NCBI GenBank assembly: GCA_963747535.1
Contig: CAVVFX010000003.1
Location: 483,945 to 547,944 of the forward strand
DNA: 64,000 nucleotides
Direction of reading: 5' to 3'
From: CAVVFX01 sp963747535
GTDB taxonomy: Bacteria > Acidobacteriota > Terriglobia > Bryobacterales > Bryobacteraceae
The position numbers and the translations under genes are program-made. Positions 32,610 through 41,975 of the stretch are shown in pieces (the first letter of the stretch is position 1; each line of letters starts with the position of its first letter). The notes under the pieces were generated by a model, which was not told the DNA's origin, ran no database searches, and saw nothing but the letters and a program-made list of their open reading frames with translations.

Positions 32610-32972
32610 CGGAGTCACCCTATTCTCATCGTTACAAAATCGGGCAAACATTCTTGAGTGGTACGATTGGTATATGTGGGCAACAGGAACTGGAGTTTGA
32701 GTTTCATACTAGCAGGAACTGTCGGCGTTGCTACCTATCCCGGCATCGAGGATGAGAAATGCGCAACTCGGTGGGACTACTGCTTGGAACACCAGTTCAC
32801 GCCCCCTGATCCGGAGCACTCGCATAACTCCGAAGAGGGAATACCCCCTGAACCAGTCACTTACTTCGTCCAGTCGGCTTCTGGGGGAAACAACAATAAC
32901 AACTCAACGATACCTTACCTTCGGCGTCGGTAGTCTTCTCACCCGTCGGAGTTGTTAATAAATGGCTTCCCG
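32610..32972. other. Stretch without a convincing gene
   Basis: A plus-strand frame at 32658-32933 begins with a hydrophobic segment (LSFILAGTVGVATYPG) and ends in low-complexity GGNNNNN. Composition is not convincing, and I know no relatives. No other structure seen. Confidence 0.3.
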
Positions 32973-33185
32973 CTAGCAGCTAGCGGTTGCGATCAGCGTG
33001 TCGCTGGATTTCAGTTGGAGCGTTGGGCCGAGATGCCCAGATGCAATGATGCTGAAGGTTTGATTGGCCAGTTCGAACGTTCTTTGGGTGTCATTGATGG
33101 TTCCAATCACCGAACCGGAGGCAAAGACTTCAAACCGGGCATCCTTGCGGAACCCGGCGTCGGAAATATTATTTGCGTTCAACAC
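32973..33185 (-). CDS. Hypothetical short protein downstream of the anti-sigma gene
   Basis: A 70-residue frame beginning with GTG 14 bases after the anti-sigma stop. FEVFASGSVIGTINDTQRTFELANQTFSIIASG looks like an alternating beta-strand fragment of an exported protein. It has no signal peptide and may be the remnant of a larger gene or a small third cistron of the sigma operon. Not recognised. Confidence 0.35.
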   Translation of the reverse strand: MLNANNISDAGFRKDARFEVFASGSVIGTINDTQRTFELANQTFSIIASGHLGPTLQLKSSDTLIATASC

Positions 33186-33199
33186 GCTGAGCCGGCGGA

Positions 33200-33454
33200 T
33201 CAGCGGACCTTCTTAGCGGCGCACTTACGCTCGACCGCTGCCATCAACCTGGTGTGAACGTCCGTTGGTATGGTGTATTCCTGCATGCCTTTGAAGACCT
33301 GGATGGTCTTTTTAGTGGTGTCGCATACCACCCAGCAGTTGGGACATTCGGTGATGTGGCGCTCCAACTTAGCGCGCAACTCGGCGTCGGTTTTCTCGTC
33401 GAGGTAGTCGGTGAGTTCCTGCAGAAATTCTTTACATGTAAGCAAAGGCGTCAT
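33200..33454 (-). CDS. Anti-sigma factor with zinc-finger (ZAS-like) domain
   Basis: An 84-residue soluble protein. CKEFLQELTDYLDEKTDAELRAKLERHITECPNCWVV is the zf-HC2/ZAS module with the HxxxCxxC metal site (His-Ile-Thr-Glu-Cys-Pro-Asn-Cys). There is no transmembrane segment, so it is a cytoplasmic anti-sigma of the kind that can respond to redox state. Its start lies 23 bases inside the sigma gene, so the two are translationally coupled and made together. It should sequester the ECF sigma factor. Confidence 0.85.
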   Translation of the reverse strand: MTPLLTCKEFLQELTDYLDEKTDAELRAKLERHITECPNCWVVCDTTKKTIQVFKGMQEYTIPTDVHTRLMAAVERKCAAKKVR

Positions 33455-34058
33455 CTCCCTTGCGCTTGAAAAGCCGGGTCAACTTCTCGCGCAACTGTAA
33501 CCGCGCGCGGAGCAGGCGGCTCTTAACAGCCGGAATCGACAGGCCGAGCGCGTCAGCCGTCTCCTCCGTTGACAATTCTTCCACGTCCCTTAGCACGAAC
33601 ACCGTCCGGTACGCCGGCGCGAGTCCCTGAATCGCATCGTCGAGGATCGCGTTCAGTTCCTCGCGAGTATACTTTTGTTCGGGATTCTCGTCCCAGGTCG
33701 CCACTTCACGGGTCACCGTGTCCTCGCCGGTGTCAATGCCTTCGTCGAGCGATACGGAGCGGTCGCTCTTGCGTTTCCGCAACTTCATCAGCGCCTGGTT
33801 GACCGCGATCCGCACGATCCAGGTGTAGAACTTCGAATTGCCCTGAAACTGGTCGAGGTGTTCGTAGGATTTGAGAAACGCCTCCTGCAACACATCTTCC
33901 GCATCCTCACGATTCTGCGTGATATGCAGGGCGAGACGAAAGATCTTGCCTTCATAGCGCTGAATCAGGTCGCTGAACGCTTTGAGATCTCCTGCACGCG
34001 CGAGTTGTACCAGAGCAGTTTCGTCGGAAACGTCTGGAACCGGCCCTTGAGTTGCCAT
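33432..34058 (-). CDS. ECF-type RNA polymerase sigma factor
   Basis: A 208-residue sigma factor. Region 2 is DLIQRYEGKIFRLALHITQNREDAEDVLQEAFLKSY, with the FQGNSKFYTWIVRIAVNQALMKLRK promoter-melting segment. Region 4 is GLAPAYRTVFVLRDVEELSTEETADALGLSIPAVKSRLLRAR. Length and spacing are normal for the RpoE-like ECF class. I choose ATG 34058 because AGGAG lies 11 bases before it and the longer frame upstream is not conserved-looking. It is controlled by the downstream anti-sigma. The target genes are unknown; the divergent secreted protein at 34613 is one candidate. Confidence 0.93.
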   Translation of the reverse strand: MATQGPVPDVSDETALVQLARAGDLKAFSDLIQRYEGKIFRLALHITQNREDAEDVLQEAFLKSYEHLDQFQGNSKFYTWIVRIAVNQALMKLRKRKSDRSVSLDEGIDTGEDTVTREVATWDENPEQKYTREELNAILDDAIQGLAPAYRTVFVLRDVEELSTEETADALGLSIPAVKSRLLRARLQLREKLTRLFKRKGDDAFAYM

Positions 34059-34612
34059 AGCGGAGTAACTCCTATCATCCCATACGATGCCGGATGGCCT
34101 CTGAGATGATGGAATCCGCGGTGGAGGCCCGAAATATCGTCCGTCGCCCACTGGGGCGGCCTGTAGCGAATAATTCATGGCTTCCTTATCGATGTTTCGA
34201 TTGCGACAGTGGATTCAGCGGAGAACTGAAACTGTTAGCCCGCAGTGCCCGTTTTCTGTGGTCTGCGTATCAGCCGCTCGGCTTTGGCCTTTTTGTGGGG
34301 CGGACGCCCACGTCCGCAAGCGACAGGCTTTGGTGTACGAAGCGGCCTGGGTTACCGCTGTCTCTGCGACTCTACCCTTTCATCTGACCGTTAGAGACGA
34401 CGCGGGAGAAACCCATTACATTTGCCCTCTGCTTCCCAAGAGGTTGAGATTCCAAATGGCCAAAGTCCCAGAGGCTGCCACGCAACCCGGGGCTGCGCAG
34501 CAGCCTCTTTGTGTTCTTTATTTCATCCCCATGCGTGATTTATCACTAGCCAACCAGGCCGGCTATTGGCAGCCGCCTACAGATTTTTGCATCATATCTG
34601 GAGGAGTTAGCA
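34059..34612. other. Divergent intergenic region with a long hairpin
   Basis: No gene is convincing. GAGGCTGC (34471-34478) and GCAGCCTC (34500-34507) form an 8-bp stem with a 21-base interior, followed by TTTGTGTTCTTTATTT. It lies about 100 bases before the secreted-protein gene and could be a terminator-like or attenuator structure in its leader. Confidence 0.35.
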
Positions 34613-35437
34613 ATGAAACTGACCGTTATCGCGATTTGCGTTGCGCTTACCGTTCCCGCGGTTTGGGCGCAAAAATACCCCAAGAGGAACCCCAACACTG
34701 GCCCGTACGGGCCGGCCCATATTTCTATGAAGCTTCGTTCACTGCGTGCGCACCCGCGAGTGGTCTCGCCGCAGCAGGCTGCCCCGGCGCCCGCCCCCGG
34801 AGTGGTACAGCTTTTCCTGAACCCCACTTCCGGCGTCCTTGACTCTGCCTATTTTATTGCCACCGCGGCGATTCCCGCCGGCACCGAGATCAGCGGTGGC
34901 ATCACGCTGCTGGATGATGGAAGCTCTATCGATTTCCAGCCGTACACGTTGTCTCAGGCCATGCAGGCGGGCGATTACATTGCCCTCCCGACGTTCCTCA
35001 ACTTCGGCGACGTCTATTTCCAGGCAGGAGCCAGCTTCGACTACACGGTACTCGTCGGTCCGACGGAGGCGGACGGCACCATCCTGTTAGGCGAGACGCT
35101 GGCTTACTCAGACCTTACGAGTTACGAGCCGATCATCAGTACGGCCGCAACGTCCATCGCCAGCAGCAAAGACGTGATCCTGAACATCCCGGGATACTAT
35201 ACGGGTGACCCGGTTCAGGTGGTCCTATCGGATCTGTTCGCCAACTATGTGCCGCCGGCCGGCGCGGTCACCGTCTCGGCCGGCCAGGTGAGTATCGATA
35301 TGAGCCAGTTGCAGGGTTTCGACCTGACTTCGCTCGATAATCTGCTCGTGAGCATCAGCGAAGACGGATATTCCGATACGATAGCTTTCCGCTACTTGCC
35401 GCTCGCGCCAGGGACGTTCAACCAGGCGCCGCAGTAA
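34613..35437 (+). CDS. Secreted hypothetical protein
   Basis: A 274-residue protein with a clear signal peptide (MKLTVIAICVALTVPAVWAQ) and a strong ribosome-binding site, GGAGGAG. After a proline-rich linker (QQAAPAPAPG) the body is beta-rich, acidic and aromatic with SGGITLLDDG, FGDVYFQAGASFDYTVLVGP and similar segments, suggesting one or two Ig-like sandwich domains. No catalytic motif or membrane anchor is visible. Function unknown. Confidence 0.75.
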   Translation: MKLTVIAICVALTVPAVWAQKYPKRNPNTGPYGPAHISMKLRSLRAHPRVVSPQQAAPAPAPGVVQLFLNPTSGVLDSAYFIATAAIPAGTEISGGITLLDDGSSIDFQPYTLSQAMQAGDYIALPTFLNFGDVYFQAGASFDYTVLVGPTEADGTILLGETLAYSDLTSYEPIISTAATSIASSKDVILNIPGYYTGDPVQVVLSDLFANYVPPAGAVTVSAGQVSIDMSQLQGFDLTSLDNLLVSISEDGYSDTIAFRYLPLAPGTFNQAPQ

Positions 35438-35447
35438 TCAAAGTATG

Positions 35448-35470
35448 GGGCGGACCTTCCTCGTCCGCCC
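35448..35470. terminator. Bidirectional hairpin between convergent genes
   Basis: GGGCGGAC (35448-35455) and GTCCGCCC (35463-35470) form a perfect 8-bp stem with a 7-base loop. It sits exactly between two convergent stop codons. There is no T-run, so it may work as a processing or transcription barrier rather than a classical terminator. Confidence 0.5.
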
Positions 35471-35477
35471 GCCCACA

Positions 35478-38400
35478 TTACTTGCCGAAGTGGAGATCCA
35501 TGAAGTCCAGGAAGCGATCCCAATCGTAGGCCGTGACATCGTGCTTTCCGGTGCGAATGTGATAGCCGATATCGCCCGAGATCGGTTGATTAAGTCCTGG
35601 CATATCAGTCGATTCTAGGCCCTTCTTCCCCAGCAGGCGATACACCCGCGATGCCTCCACCGCAGCTAAAAACTCGCCCTTGGGATCGGACCCCGTGTCG
35701 AGTTCGGCACTGGCCACGTAAGCCGGTCTCGGCGCGACCAGCGCCAGCAGCATGTGCCCGTCGACCGGCAACGTCTCCTCGCGTCCGATGTACTGCCGGT
35801 AGTTGCCCGCGAACCAGTAAGGGAACGCGTTGTTCAGATGTTCCAGCCGTTCTCCGGCCTTGCGCTGCGAAAGCCCCACGCCGCCCTGCCCGGATTCGTT
35901 AGAAATCACCATGGAAAACCGCTGATCCCGCGCCCCTGCCCACACCGCCGCCTTACCCAGACGCGAGAAGCCCATCACCGCGATCTTCTGCCCGTTGATG
36001 TCCGAATCGGTCTGCAGATACTCGAGCGCACGGCTTAAACCCCAGGCCCAGGCTCCGATCGCGCCCCATTCGTCCGGCTCCACGTTTTCCTGCTTCGCCC
36101 CCAGGAACATCGCGCGCACGCCATCGTCGATCCCGCCGTTGAAATCCGGCTCGATGTCGCCGCAGTACATGGTGGCCAGCGCGTACCCCCGATCGAGGAT
36201 CTTTTCGACCTGCCATTGCGATGCCGCTTTCCCCCGCGTATCCTCTCCTGCCTGAACTTGAATATGCGGGACCTTCTCGCCGGGATGCGCACCCTTCGGA
36301 GCCGCCGGATCGACGACCCAGATTTCCGGCAGTTGAATCCCCGGATCGGCATCCACCGTCTGGTTCCCGTTGAAGTTCAGACCCAGGACCGCCGGCGCAC
36401 CGCCCAACGCCTTGGTGGGGACGTACAGCAGCAGGTGCAGCTTCGGCGAATCCACCAGGCCGCCGAACGAAATAGTGATTTGCTTCCTGACCGCCTTGCC
36501 GCCTAGCGCCTTGCGGTCAATCAGGTCCAGACGGTACTTCGGCGTGAACCGGGTGGCCATCTTGCCGCCCGGCATCCGGCCGTACTCCTGCGTTTCCAAA
36601 AGCTCGAGAATCTCGGGCCGGCGCGACTTCCACCAGGTCTGAGCATCAAGCACCGGCCGGCCATTCGCCATCGTCAGAAGGTCCGGTTTGGCAAGGTTGT
36701 CGCGGACTTTGGTCTGCTCTACCGGCGCACCCGACGCGATCTCCAGCACACCCACAGACCAGCGCGGCAGAGCGACCTGCAGCGTCCCGGCGTTGCTGGC
36801 GACTCTTCCCGCAACAATATGAATGAAATCGGGATGCTCCATGGTATTGCGGGCGCTCAGATTATCTGGAGCGACCAGTTGCAAAGAGGTTTTGCCCGAG
36901 ACGAAGCCGCTCAACTCCAGTGATACCTCGCGCGCGGCGTCGGAAGGATTCACCAATTTGACCACCACACGCTTACCATCGGCCGACTTCGCGGCGTCCA
37001 CACTCAACCCCGCGGCGTCGCCCTCCACTTTCAATAGCGACGGCACGAAATAATCGTGGTACAGCTTCATCACCACGTAATTCGGCGCGGGGAACCACGA
37101 CCGGTTATCGAAGTTGATGAGCGCGTTGTCCCAGGCCGGCGCGGTCACATGCCGCAGCCACAGCGCCGGGGACGCCATGCTCACCACGCTGCTGCGTTCA
37201 AACATGTTCAGGATGCCGCCCGCGTAGAGGCCGGTACGCCAGTCCGTCGACTGCGCATTCCACTCCGACACGAACAGTTTCAGATTCGGATTCTTTGAGC
37301 TCCGGATCCGTTCGCCGAGCCCCGCAAAAAACTTCTCCTCGTTGGCCGGCCCATCGGCAAAGTGATCCGGGCTCTCGTAATGATGGACGCTGAGAAAGTC
37401 GACCAGGTCCGCGGCCTTTTCAATGACCGCGATATCGCCCTCCGCCCAATGCCCTCCGAGCTGTCCGCTGCCGCAGGCGATGGTCTTGATCGAGGGATCC
37501 ACCTGCTTCATCGCGGGAACGAACTGCCGCAGCATCTCGACGTAGTCGTCGGCCTTCACCTTCCAGATCTCGTTATCCAGTTCCCAGTACTTGACGCCGA
37601 AAGGTTCCGGATGGCCATTCGCCGCTCGGACCTTGCCCCACTTCGACGTGGCGGGCGCGTTGCAATACTCCACGAAGTCCCGGGCATCCTGAATATATTG
37701 CGGCCGCTCAGCCGGGTTGTTGCGGCCTCCCGTATTGATGACCACGATCGGCTCGGCGCCGACTCTGCGACACAGACTGACGAATTCGTCGATGCCAAAC
37801 GATAACGGGTCGTTTTCGTCCCAGCCGGTCTTACCCACCCGTTTGGACTGCAGGCCGATCGCGTCCTTCCAGTGATAATCGGCGATGAAGCTGCCGCCGG
37901 GCCAGCGGATGACCGGAGGGTGAAGATCGCTGATGGCTTTCAGCAAATCGGGACGGAAGCCGTCACTTGCGACGGACGAATCCGGCGTCAGGCTAACTTG
38001 ATCGATCCACAATGTGGCCGGCCCGCGCGTCGCGATTTCCAGCGTGGCATTGGCGGACTCTTCTTCCGGCTTGAGCGCCAGAGGGAACTCGGTCCAACCT
38101 TTCCCCGGGGGTGGAAACGAGTCTTGCGCCAGCACATACCGGTCGCTCATCAGGCGGACCGAGACGCCGCCCGCCGATTCGCCGCGCACAAAAAGCGAGC
38201 CGCGGAGCACATCGCCCCTGCGCACCGCAAAATGATCCTGGGCGATCCCGGTTCCTGCGCCACCCGCAATCTTGAGAGAGACTTTACTGTTAGACGGCTG
38301 ATCGGCATCGAGCGACAACTCTCCGCCGCCCAAAGCTCTCCAGTGGCGGGCGGGCGAGGGTAGGGAATCGAAGAGGAGGGAGTGGTCGAGCCCCACGGCG

Positions 38401-39023
38401 CGGATCGCGCGGAACTCAGCGACCGCCGAGCGGGTGGCCACAAAGGCTTGCCCATGGTCGGCGCCCGCTTCTATTTTGACGTCGAACAGCGGCTTGTCAT
38501 CGACCAACGCCTGCACCTGTTGTCCGGCGGCCCTCACGTGGAGGCGATACCAGCGCCCGCTTTCGAGCGTCAGATCCGCGGTGGCTAAGGGCTGCTTCTG
38601 GATCAGCTTCACCTGCTTGCCTTCGAAGCTGAGCGTGATGGCGTTACCTCTTGAAGCCCGCACGCCAACTTCGATGGCCCCCTCGCCGGAGGTCCTGTGG
38701 ATGTCGATAAAGAAGTCGTAGTCGCCCCACGTTTCCGCGCCGATCAGAAAGCGGGATTCGCGGTCGGTTGCGGGTGGACTCAAGAGCACGCCGCCGCGCG
38801 TGCGCCAGTCATCGGGGCTCAAGCGTTCTTCAAAGCTGCGGTTCCACACCACCTCGCCCCAGACGCCGCCATTAACAGAGTGATAGATGTGCTCCAGGAA
38901 TTGGCCGTAGATCCGCGGATCGATTTGCTGAACAACCTGGCCGGTATCGACTTTCAAGTGGACGGCCTGGGAGAACGAGGGAACCAGAGCGACGGCAAAA
39001 AATAGACAAAAATTGCGAAACAT
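35478..39023 (-). CDS. Bifunctional alpha-L-arabinofuranosidase (GH51-like) - glucuronoyl esterase (CE15) fusion
   Basis: An 1181-residue secreted enzyme with a signal peptide of about 20 residues. Residues 22-760 form a GH51-type arabinofuranosidase: QFLEHIYHSVNGGVWGE, a carbohydrate-binding insertion (about 95-345), RWPGGSFIADYHW, the acid/base Glu485 in WELDNEIW and the nucleophile Glu587 in LFVSEWN, then a C-terminal beta domain. After a short linker, residues 775-1181 form a CE15 glucuronoyl esterase: nucleophile Ser1020 in GFSRLGK, Glu1043 in SNESGQGG, His1161 in TGKHDVT. Both sites look complete. Such an enzyme would strip arabinose side chains from xylan and cut the ester between xylan glucuronic acid and lignin. 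The single long frame has no break. Substrate choice is inferred from the families. Confidence 0.9.
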   Translation of the reverse strand: MFRNFCLFFAVALVPSFSQAVHLKVDTGQVVQQIDPRIYGQFLEHIYHSVNGGVWGEVVWNRSFEERLSPDDWRTRGGVLLSPPATDRESRFLIGAETWGDYDFFIDIHRTSGEGAIEVGVRASRGNAITLSFEGKQVKLIQKQPLATADLTLESGRWYRLHVRAAGQQVQALVDDKPLFDVKIEAGADHGQAFVATRSAVAEFRAIRAVGLDHSLLFDSLPSPARHWRALGGGELSLDADQPSNSKVSLKIAGGAGTGIAQDHFAVRRGDVLRGSLFVRGESAGGVSVRLMSDRYVLAQDSFPPPGKGWTEFPLALKPEEESANATLEIATRGPATLWIDQVSLTPDSSVASDGFRPDLLKAISDLHPPVIRWPGGSFIADYHWKDAIGLQSKRVGKTGWDENDPLSFGIDEFVSLCRRVGAEPIVVINTGGRNNPAERPQYIQDARDFVEYCNAPATSKWGKVRAANGHPEPFGVKYWELDNEIWKVKADDYVEMLRQFVPAMKQVDPSIKTIACGSGQLGGHWAEGDIAVIEKAADLVDFLSVHHYESPDHFADGPANEEKFFAGLGERIRSSKNPNLKLFVSEWNAQSTDWRTGLYAGGILNMFERSSVVSMASPALWLRHVTAPAWDNALINFDNRSWFPAPNYVVMKLYHDYFVPSLLKVEGDAAGLSVDAAKSADGKRVVVKLVNPSDAAREVSLELSGFVSGKTSLQLVAPDNLSARNTMEHPDFIHIVAGRVASNAGTLQVALPRWSVGVLEIASGAPVEQTKVRDNLAKPDLLTMANGRPVLDAQTWWKSRRPEILELLETQEYGRMPGGKMATRFTPKYRLDLIDRKALGGKAVRKQITISFGGLVDSPKLHLLLYVPTKALGGAPAVLGLNFNGNQTVDADPGIQLPEIWVVDPAAPKGAHPGEKVPHIQVQAGEDTRGKAASQWQVEKILDRGYALATMYCGDIEPDFNGGIDDGVRAMFLGAKQENVEPDEWGAIGAWAWGLSRALEYLQTDSDINGQKIAVMGFSRLGKAAVWAGARDQRFSMVISNESGQGGVGLSQRKAGERLEHLNNAFPYWFAGNYRQYIGREETLPVDGHMLLALVAPRPAYVASAELDTGSDPKGEFLAAVEASRVYRLLGKKGLESTDMPGLNQPISGDIGYHIRTGKHDVTAYDWDRFLDFMDLHFGK

Positions 39024-39204
39024 GGGTTGAAACGTTATTGTAGTTCACTGCGGGCCTGGATACACAGCCCCACGCATTTCCCCATGTCCTGGCTGCGAAG
39101 CAGTCGCACGAGTCTGGCCATTTCTGGTGGCAACCCCTTGGGCTACCGTACGGCAGGCCATCGTATTTTGTGGTCTGCCTGGCTGCTACGCTGCCCAGCC
39201 GGGT

Positions 39205-39768
39205 TTAGCGGTGAAAACGCCCTACCAGCACGCCCTTTCCCAGAATGTGTCCATCGATCGCCTTCAGGACCTCCGGCCGCGTGGCATCCGGTCCCAGATC
39301 GAGTTTCATATCCAGCGCGAAAAGCTCGAACGTGTAGTGATGGTAGGGGCCGGCGGCGGGAGCTCCTGGTCCGCGGAAGCCGACGACCCCACCCTGGTTC
39401 TTTCCCTGAATCGTTCCGTCCGGTAGCTTCGCGTCGGGCGGCACACCCTCCGGAAGCTCGCGCGCCGACCCCGGAATATTGAAGACCAGCCAGTGGAGCA
39501 CGTCGTCCGTCTTCTTCTGCACCGCTACATCCGGATCGTGCACGATTAATACGAAGCTGACCGTATTCGCCGGAACGTGGGTCCACGTGAGCTTCGGCGA
39601 AACCGGCTTCGGGTCCGACTGCGTGAAACGCGCTGGGATCACCTCGCCGTCGCCGAACGCCGGAGTCGTCAGTGTCAGACCCGGGCCGGGAGCCGCCTTC
39701 TTTTCCTGCGCTACCGCGGCGCCTGCCACGAGCATCGCGCAAATACCCAATACATGCGGAGTTCTCAT
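39205..39768 (-). CDS. Exported PEBP (YbhB/YbcL) family protein
   Basis: A 187-residue protein with a signal peptide (MRTPHVLGICAMLVAGAAVAQ). The phosphatidylethanolamine-binding-protein fold is visible: PKLTWTHVPANTVSFVLIVHDPDV (the conserved DPD), VLHWLVFNIPG (HW pair), GVPPDAKLPDGTIQGKNQ, GFRGPGAP and HHYTFELFALD. Bacterial members are of unclear function, possibly ligand binding or protease inhibition. ATG 39768 is chosen because the signal sequence starts there. Confidence 0.9.
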   Translation of the reverse strand: MRTPHVLGICAMLVAGAAVAQEKKAAPGPGLTLTTPAFGDGEVIPARFTQSDPKPVSPKLTWTHVPANTVSFVLIVHDPDVAVQKKTDDVLHWLVFNIPGSARELPEGVPPDAKLPDGTIQGKNQGGVVGFRGPGAPAAGPYHHYTFELFALDMKLDLGPDATRPEVLKAIDGHILGKGVLVGRFHR

Positions 39769-39886
39769 AGTTCTATTGGCCTCTCTTTCGCTTGTACAGA
39801 TTACCAAGCTTCACAGAATATCAAGCTTTGGGAGGAAGCGTGAGCGCCTTGCATTCACTCAATTCTGCTAATAGAATTGCAGGGTA

Positions 39887-41122
39887 ATGCCGATCCTCAA
39901 GCCGACTCTTCCCGTCGTGTTACTGATGCTCACTGCCGCCGCTGCGGCCCAGGAAAAAGCTTTCGTCGGTGCCCGGATTATCGACGGCACAGGCAAAGCC
40001 GCTATTGAGCATGCGACACTGCTGGTTCATGACGATGGCCGCATCGAGGCCGTCGGCCGCTCCGTCAAAATCCCCGCGGGTGCGCAGCGGATCGACGTCA
40101 CCGGAAAGACCATCATTCCCGGACTCATCAGCGGCCACTCCCACGTAAACGACCTCGGGCAGCTTGGCCTGTATGCGAGATACGGTGTCACTACCGTCTT
40201 CAGCCTGGGCGGCGACAACGAACTGGCACTGCGCGACCAGACCCGCGCCGAACAACAGACCCCTGCGCTCAAGCGTGCGCGCCTTTTCATCGCGGGCCCG
40301 ATTGTTGCCTCCAAGACCGCGGAGGACGCCCGCAAAGTAGTAGATGCGAACGCCGCTGCCAAAACCGACATCATCAAGTTCCGCCTGGATGACTTTCTCG
40401 GCACTGCCGTTAAAATGCCCCCGGTGGCTTACACCGCAATTCTGGATGAGGCCCACAAAAAGGGCATGCGCGTCGCGGTCCACGTCGTGACCCTCAGCGA
40501 CGCCAAGGCCGTCCTCCGGCTCGGCGCGGACTATATTGCCCACAGTGTTCGCGACGAGGAAATCGACGGCGAAACCATCGCGCTCCTCAAGAAGAACGGC
40601 GCCTTCTATACGCCCACCCTGATGCGCGAGGTCTCCACGTTCGTTTACGGCGGGAATCCCGCCTTCCTTCACGATCCGTTCCTTCTCCGGGATGGTAATC
40701 AGGCCGAGATCGCCAAGGCTCAGGACCCCGCTTTCCAGGAGCACATGCGCGGTGACAAGAGCGGGATGTGGTACCGCGATCATCTGCCCGTAGCCATGAG
40801 GAACTTGCAAAAAGTCGAAAACGCCGGCGTCCCTGTAGTGATGGGCACCGATACCGGCCCACCCTACCGTTTCCAGGGCTACTTCGAGCACCTCGAACTC
40901 GAGCAGATGACCAAGGCTGGACTGACGCCGATGCAGGCGCTCGTTTCCGCAACCAGTACGGCCGCGCGTTGTCTGCACATGCAGGATCAATTCGGTACGC
41001 TCGAACCGGGTAAGTGGGCCGACTTCCTGGTGCTCGACGCCAATCCGATCGACGACATCCGGAACACCCGGAAACTCGAATCGGTTTGGATCGCCGGCAA
41101 TCGCGTTCCCGGCAAATCATAA
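39887..41122 (+). CDS. Secreted amidohydrolase-family metal-dependent hydrolase
   Basis: A 411-residue TIM-barrel hydrolase with a signal peptide ending at AAAAAQ. It has the usual N- and C-terminal beta-sandwich halves (ARIIDGTGKAAIEHATLLVHDDGRIEAVG; FGTLEPGKWADFLVLDANPIDDIRN). Metal-site motifs are IIPGLISGHSHV (HxH with the usual Asp replaced by Gly), VAVHVVTLSDAK, YIAHSVRD and the catalytic Asp in MGTDTG. It resembles imidazolonepropionase/dipeptidase-like members; the substrate is unknown. The next gene begins 21 bases downstream and is probably co-transcribed. Confidence 0.87.
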   Translation: MPILKPTLPVVLLMLTAAAAAQEKAFVGARIIDGTGKAAIEHATLLVHDDGRIEAVGRSVKIPAGAQRIDVTGKTIIPGLISGHSHVNDLGQLGLYARYGVTTVFSLGGDNELALRDQTRAEQQTPALKRARLFIAGPIVASKTAEDARKVVDANAAAKTDIIKFRLDDFLGTAVKMPPVAYTAILDEAHKKGMRVAVHVVTLSDAKAVLRLGADYIAHSVRDEEIDGETIALLKKNGAFYTPTLMREVSTFVYGGNPAFLHDPFLLRDGNQAEIAKAQDPAFQEHMRGDKSGMWYRDHLPVAMRNLQKVENAGVPVVMGTDTGPPYRFQGYFEHLELEQMTKAGLTPMQALVSATSTAARCLHMQDQFGTLEPGKWADFLVLDANPIDDIRNTRKLESVWIAGNRVPGKS

Positions 41123-41143
41123 GCCATTGCAGGAGGCAGGTAT

Positions 41144-41959
41144 ATGAAAATTGGCAGAAGAGAGTTCGTCGGCACGGCAGTCGCCGCGGGAGCACTTGCG
41201 GCGCACGCACAGGAGGGTCCGGCCCCCAAGTCCGCTCCCCCGCCTCCGCCCACTCGCACTGCCAAAGTCGAGAAGCTCTTTAAGGCGCCAGACATCCATC
41301 CCAATGCCCTGGAGGCCACGGACGACGGTCTGTGGATTGGCGACCAGGTCTCCGAGCGGGTGTTCCGCGTTGACTGGAAGACCGGAGAAGTTCTCCATGC
41401 AGTCGAGACCGAAGCGCATAACACCAGCGGCCTCGCTGTCGGCGCCGGGTACTTGTGGATCTCCTGCAATGGAGGCGTCAGCAATCGCCGTCCTCCTCGT
41501 CCCACCGACAAGCCCATCGGCGAGGTGGTACAGGCCGATATCAAAACGGGCAAAACCGTCAAGGTATGGAGTGTGCAGTGGGGCAGCGGTGTTCACGGCA
41601 TCACCTACGTGCCCCAAACCCAAACGCTCTGGGTCACGGCGCTGGGCATCAACGCGCTGGCCGAGATGGATCCGAAAGACTTCCGGATCCTGCGCCTGAT
41701 CGCCTTGCATGGCAACCGTCCCCACGGACTCGATTGGTATGACGATGCCATCTGGTGCCTGTTCGCGGCTGATCGTATGGCGCAAAAGATCGATCCCAAG
41801 TCCGGCAAGGTTCTGGAGGTAGTGAAGATCACCCTCCAGGATCCGGACCCGCACGGCATGTGTATCCACGACGGCCACATGTATTATTGCGATGCCGGCC
41901 TTACCGAGACCAGTCCCGGAGGTGCACCGGGCTACATTTGCCGCTTCCCGTTGGCTTAG
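41144..41959 (+). CDS. Tat-exported beta-propeller protein
   Basis: A 271-residue protein with a twin-arginine signal (RREFVGTAVAAGALAAHA) and then propeller-type repeats: LEATDDGLWIGDQVSERVFRVD, SGLAVGAGYLWISCNGG, HGITYVPQTQTLWVTALGIN and HGMCIHDGHMYYCDAG. It resembles glutaminyl-peptide cyclotransferase-like and PQQ-type propellers, without a clear active site. Good Shine-Dalgarno GGAGG 9 bases before ATG. Probably in an operon with the preceding amidohydrolase. Function unknown. Confidence 0.78.
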   Translation: MKIGRREFVGTAVAAGALAAHAQEGPAPKSAPPPPPTRTAKVEKLFKAPDIHPNALEATDDGLWIGDQVSERVFRVDWKTGEVLHAVETEAHNTSGLAVGAGYLWISCNGGVSNRRPPRPTDKPIGEVVQADIKTGKTVKVWSVQWGSGVHGITYVPQTQTLWVTALGINALAEMDPKDFRILRLIALHGNRPHGLDWYDDAIWCLFAADRMAQKIDPKSGKVLEVVKITLQDPDPHGMCIHDGHMYYCDAGLTETSPGGAPGYICRFPLA

Positions 41960-41975
41960 TATTCTCACAGTGAAA

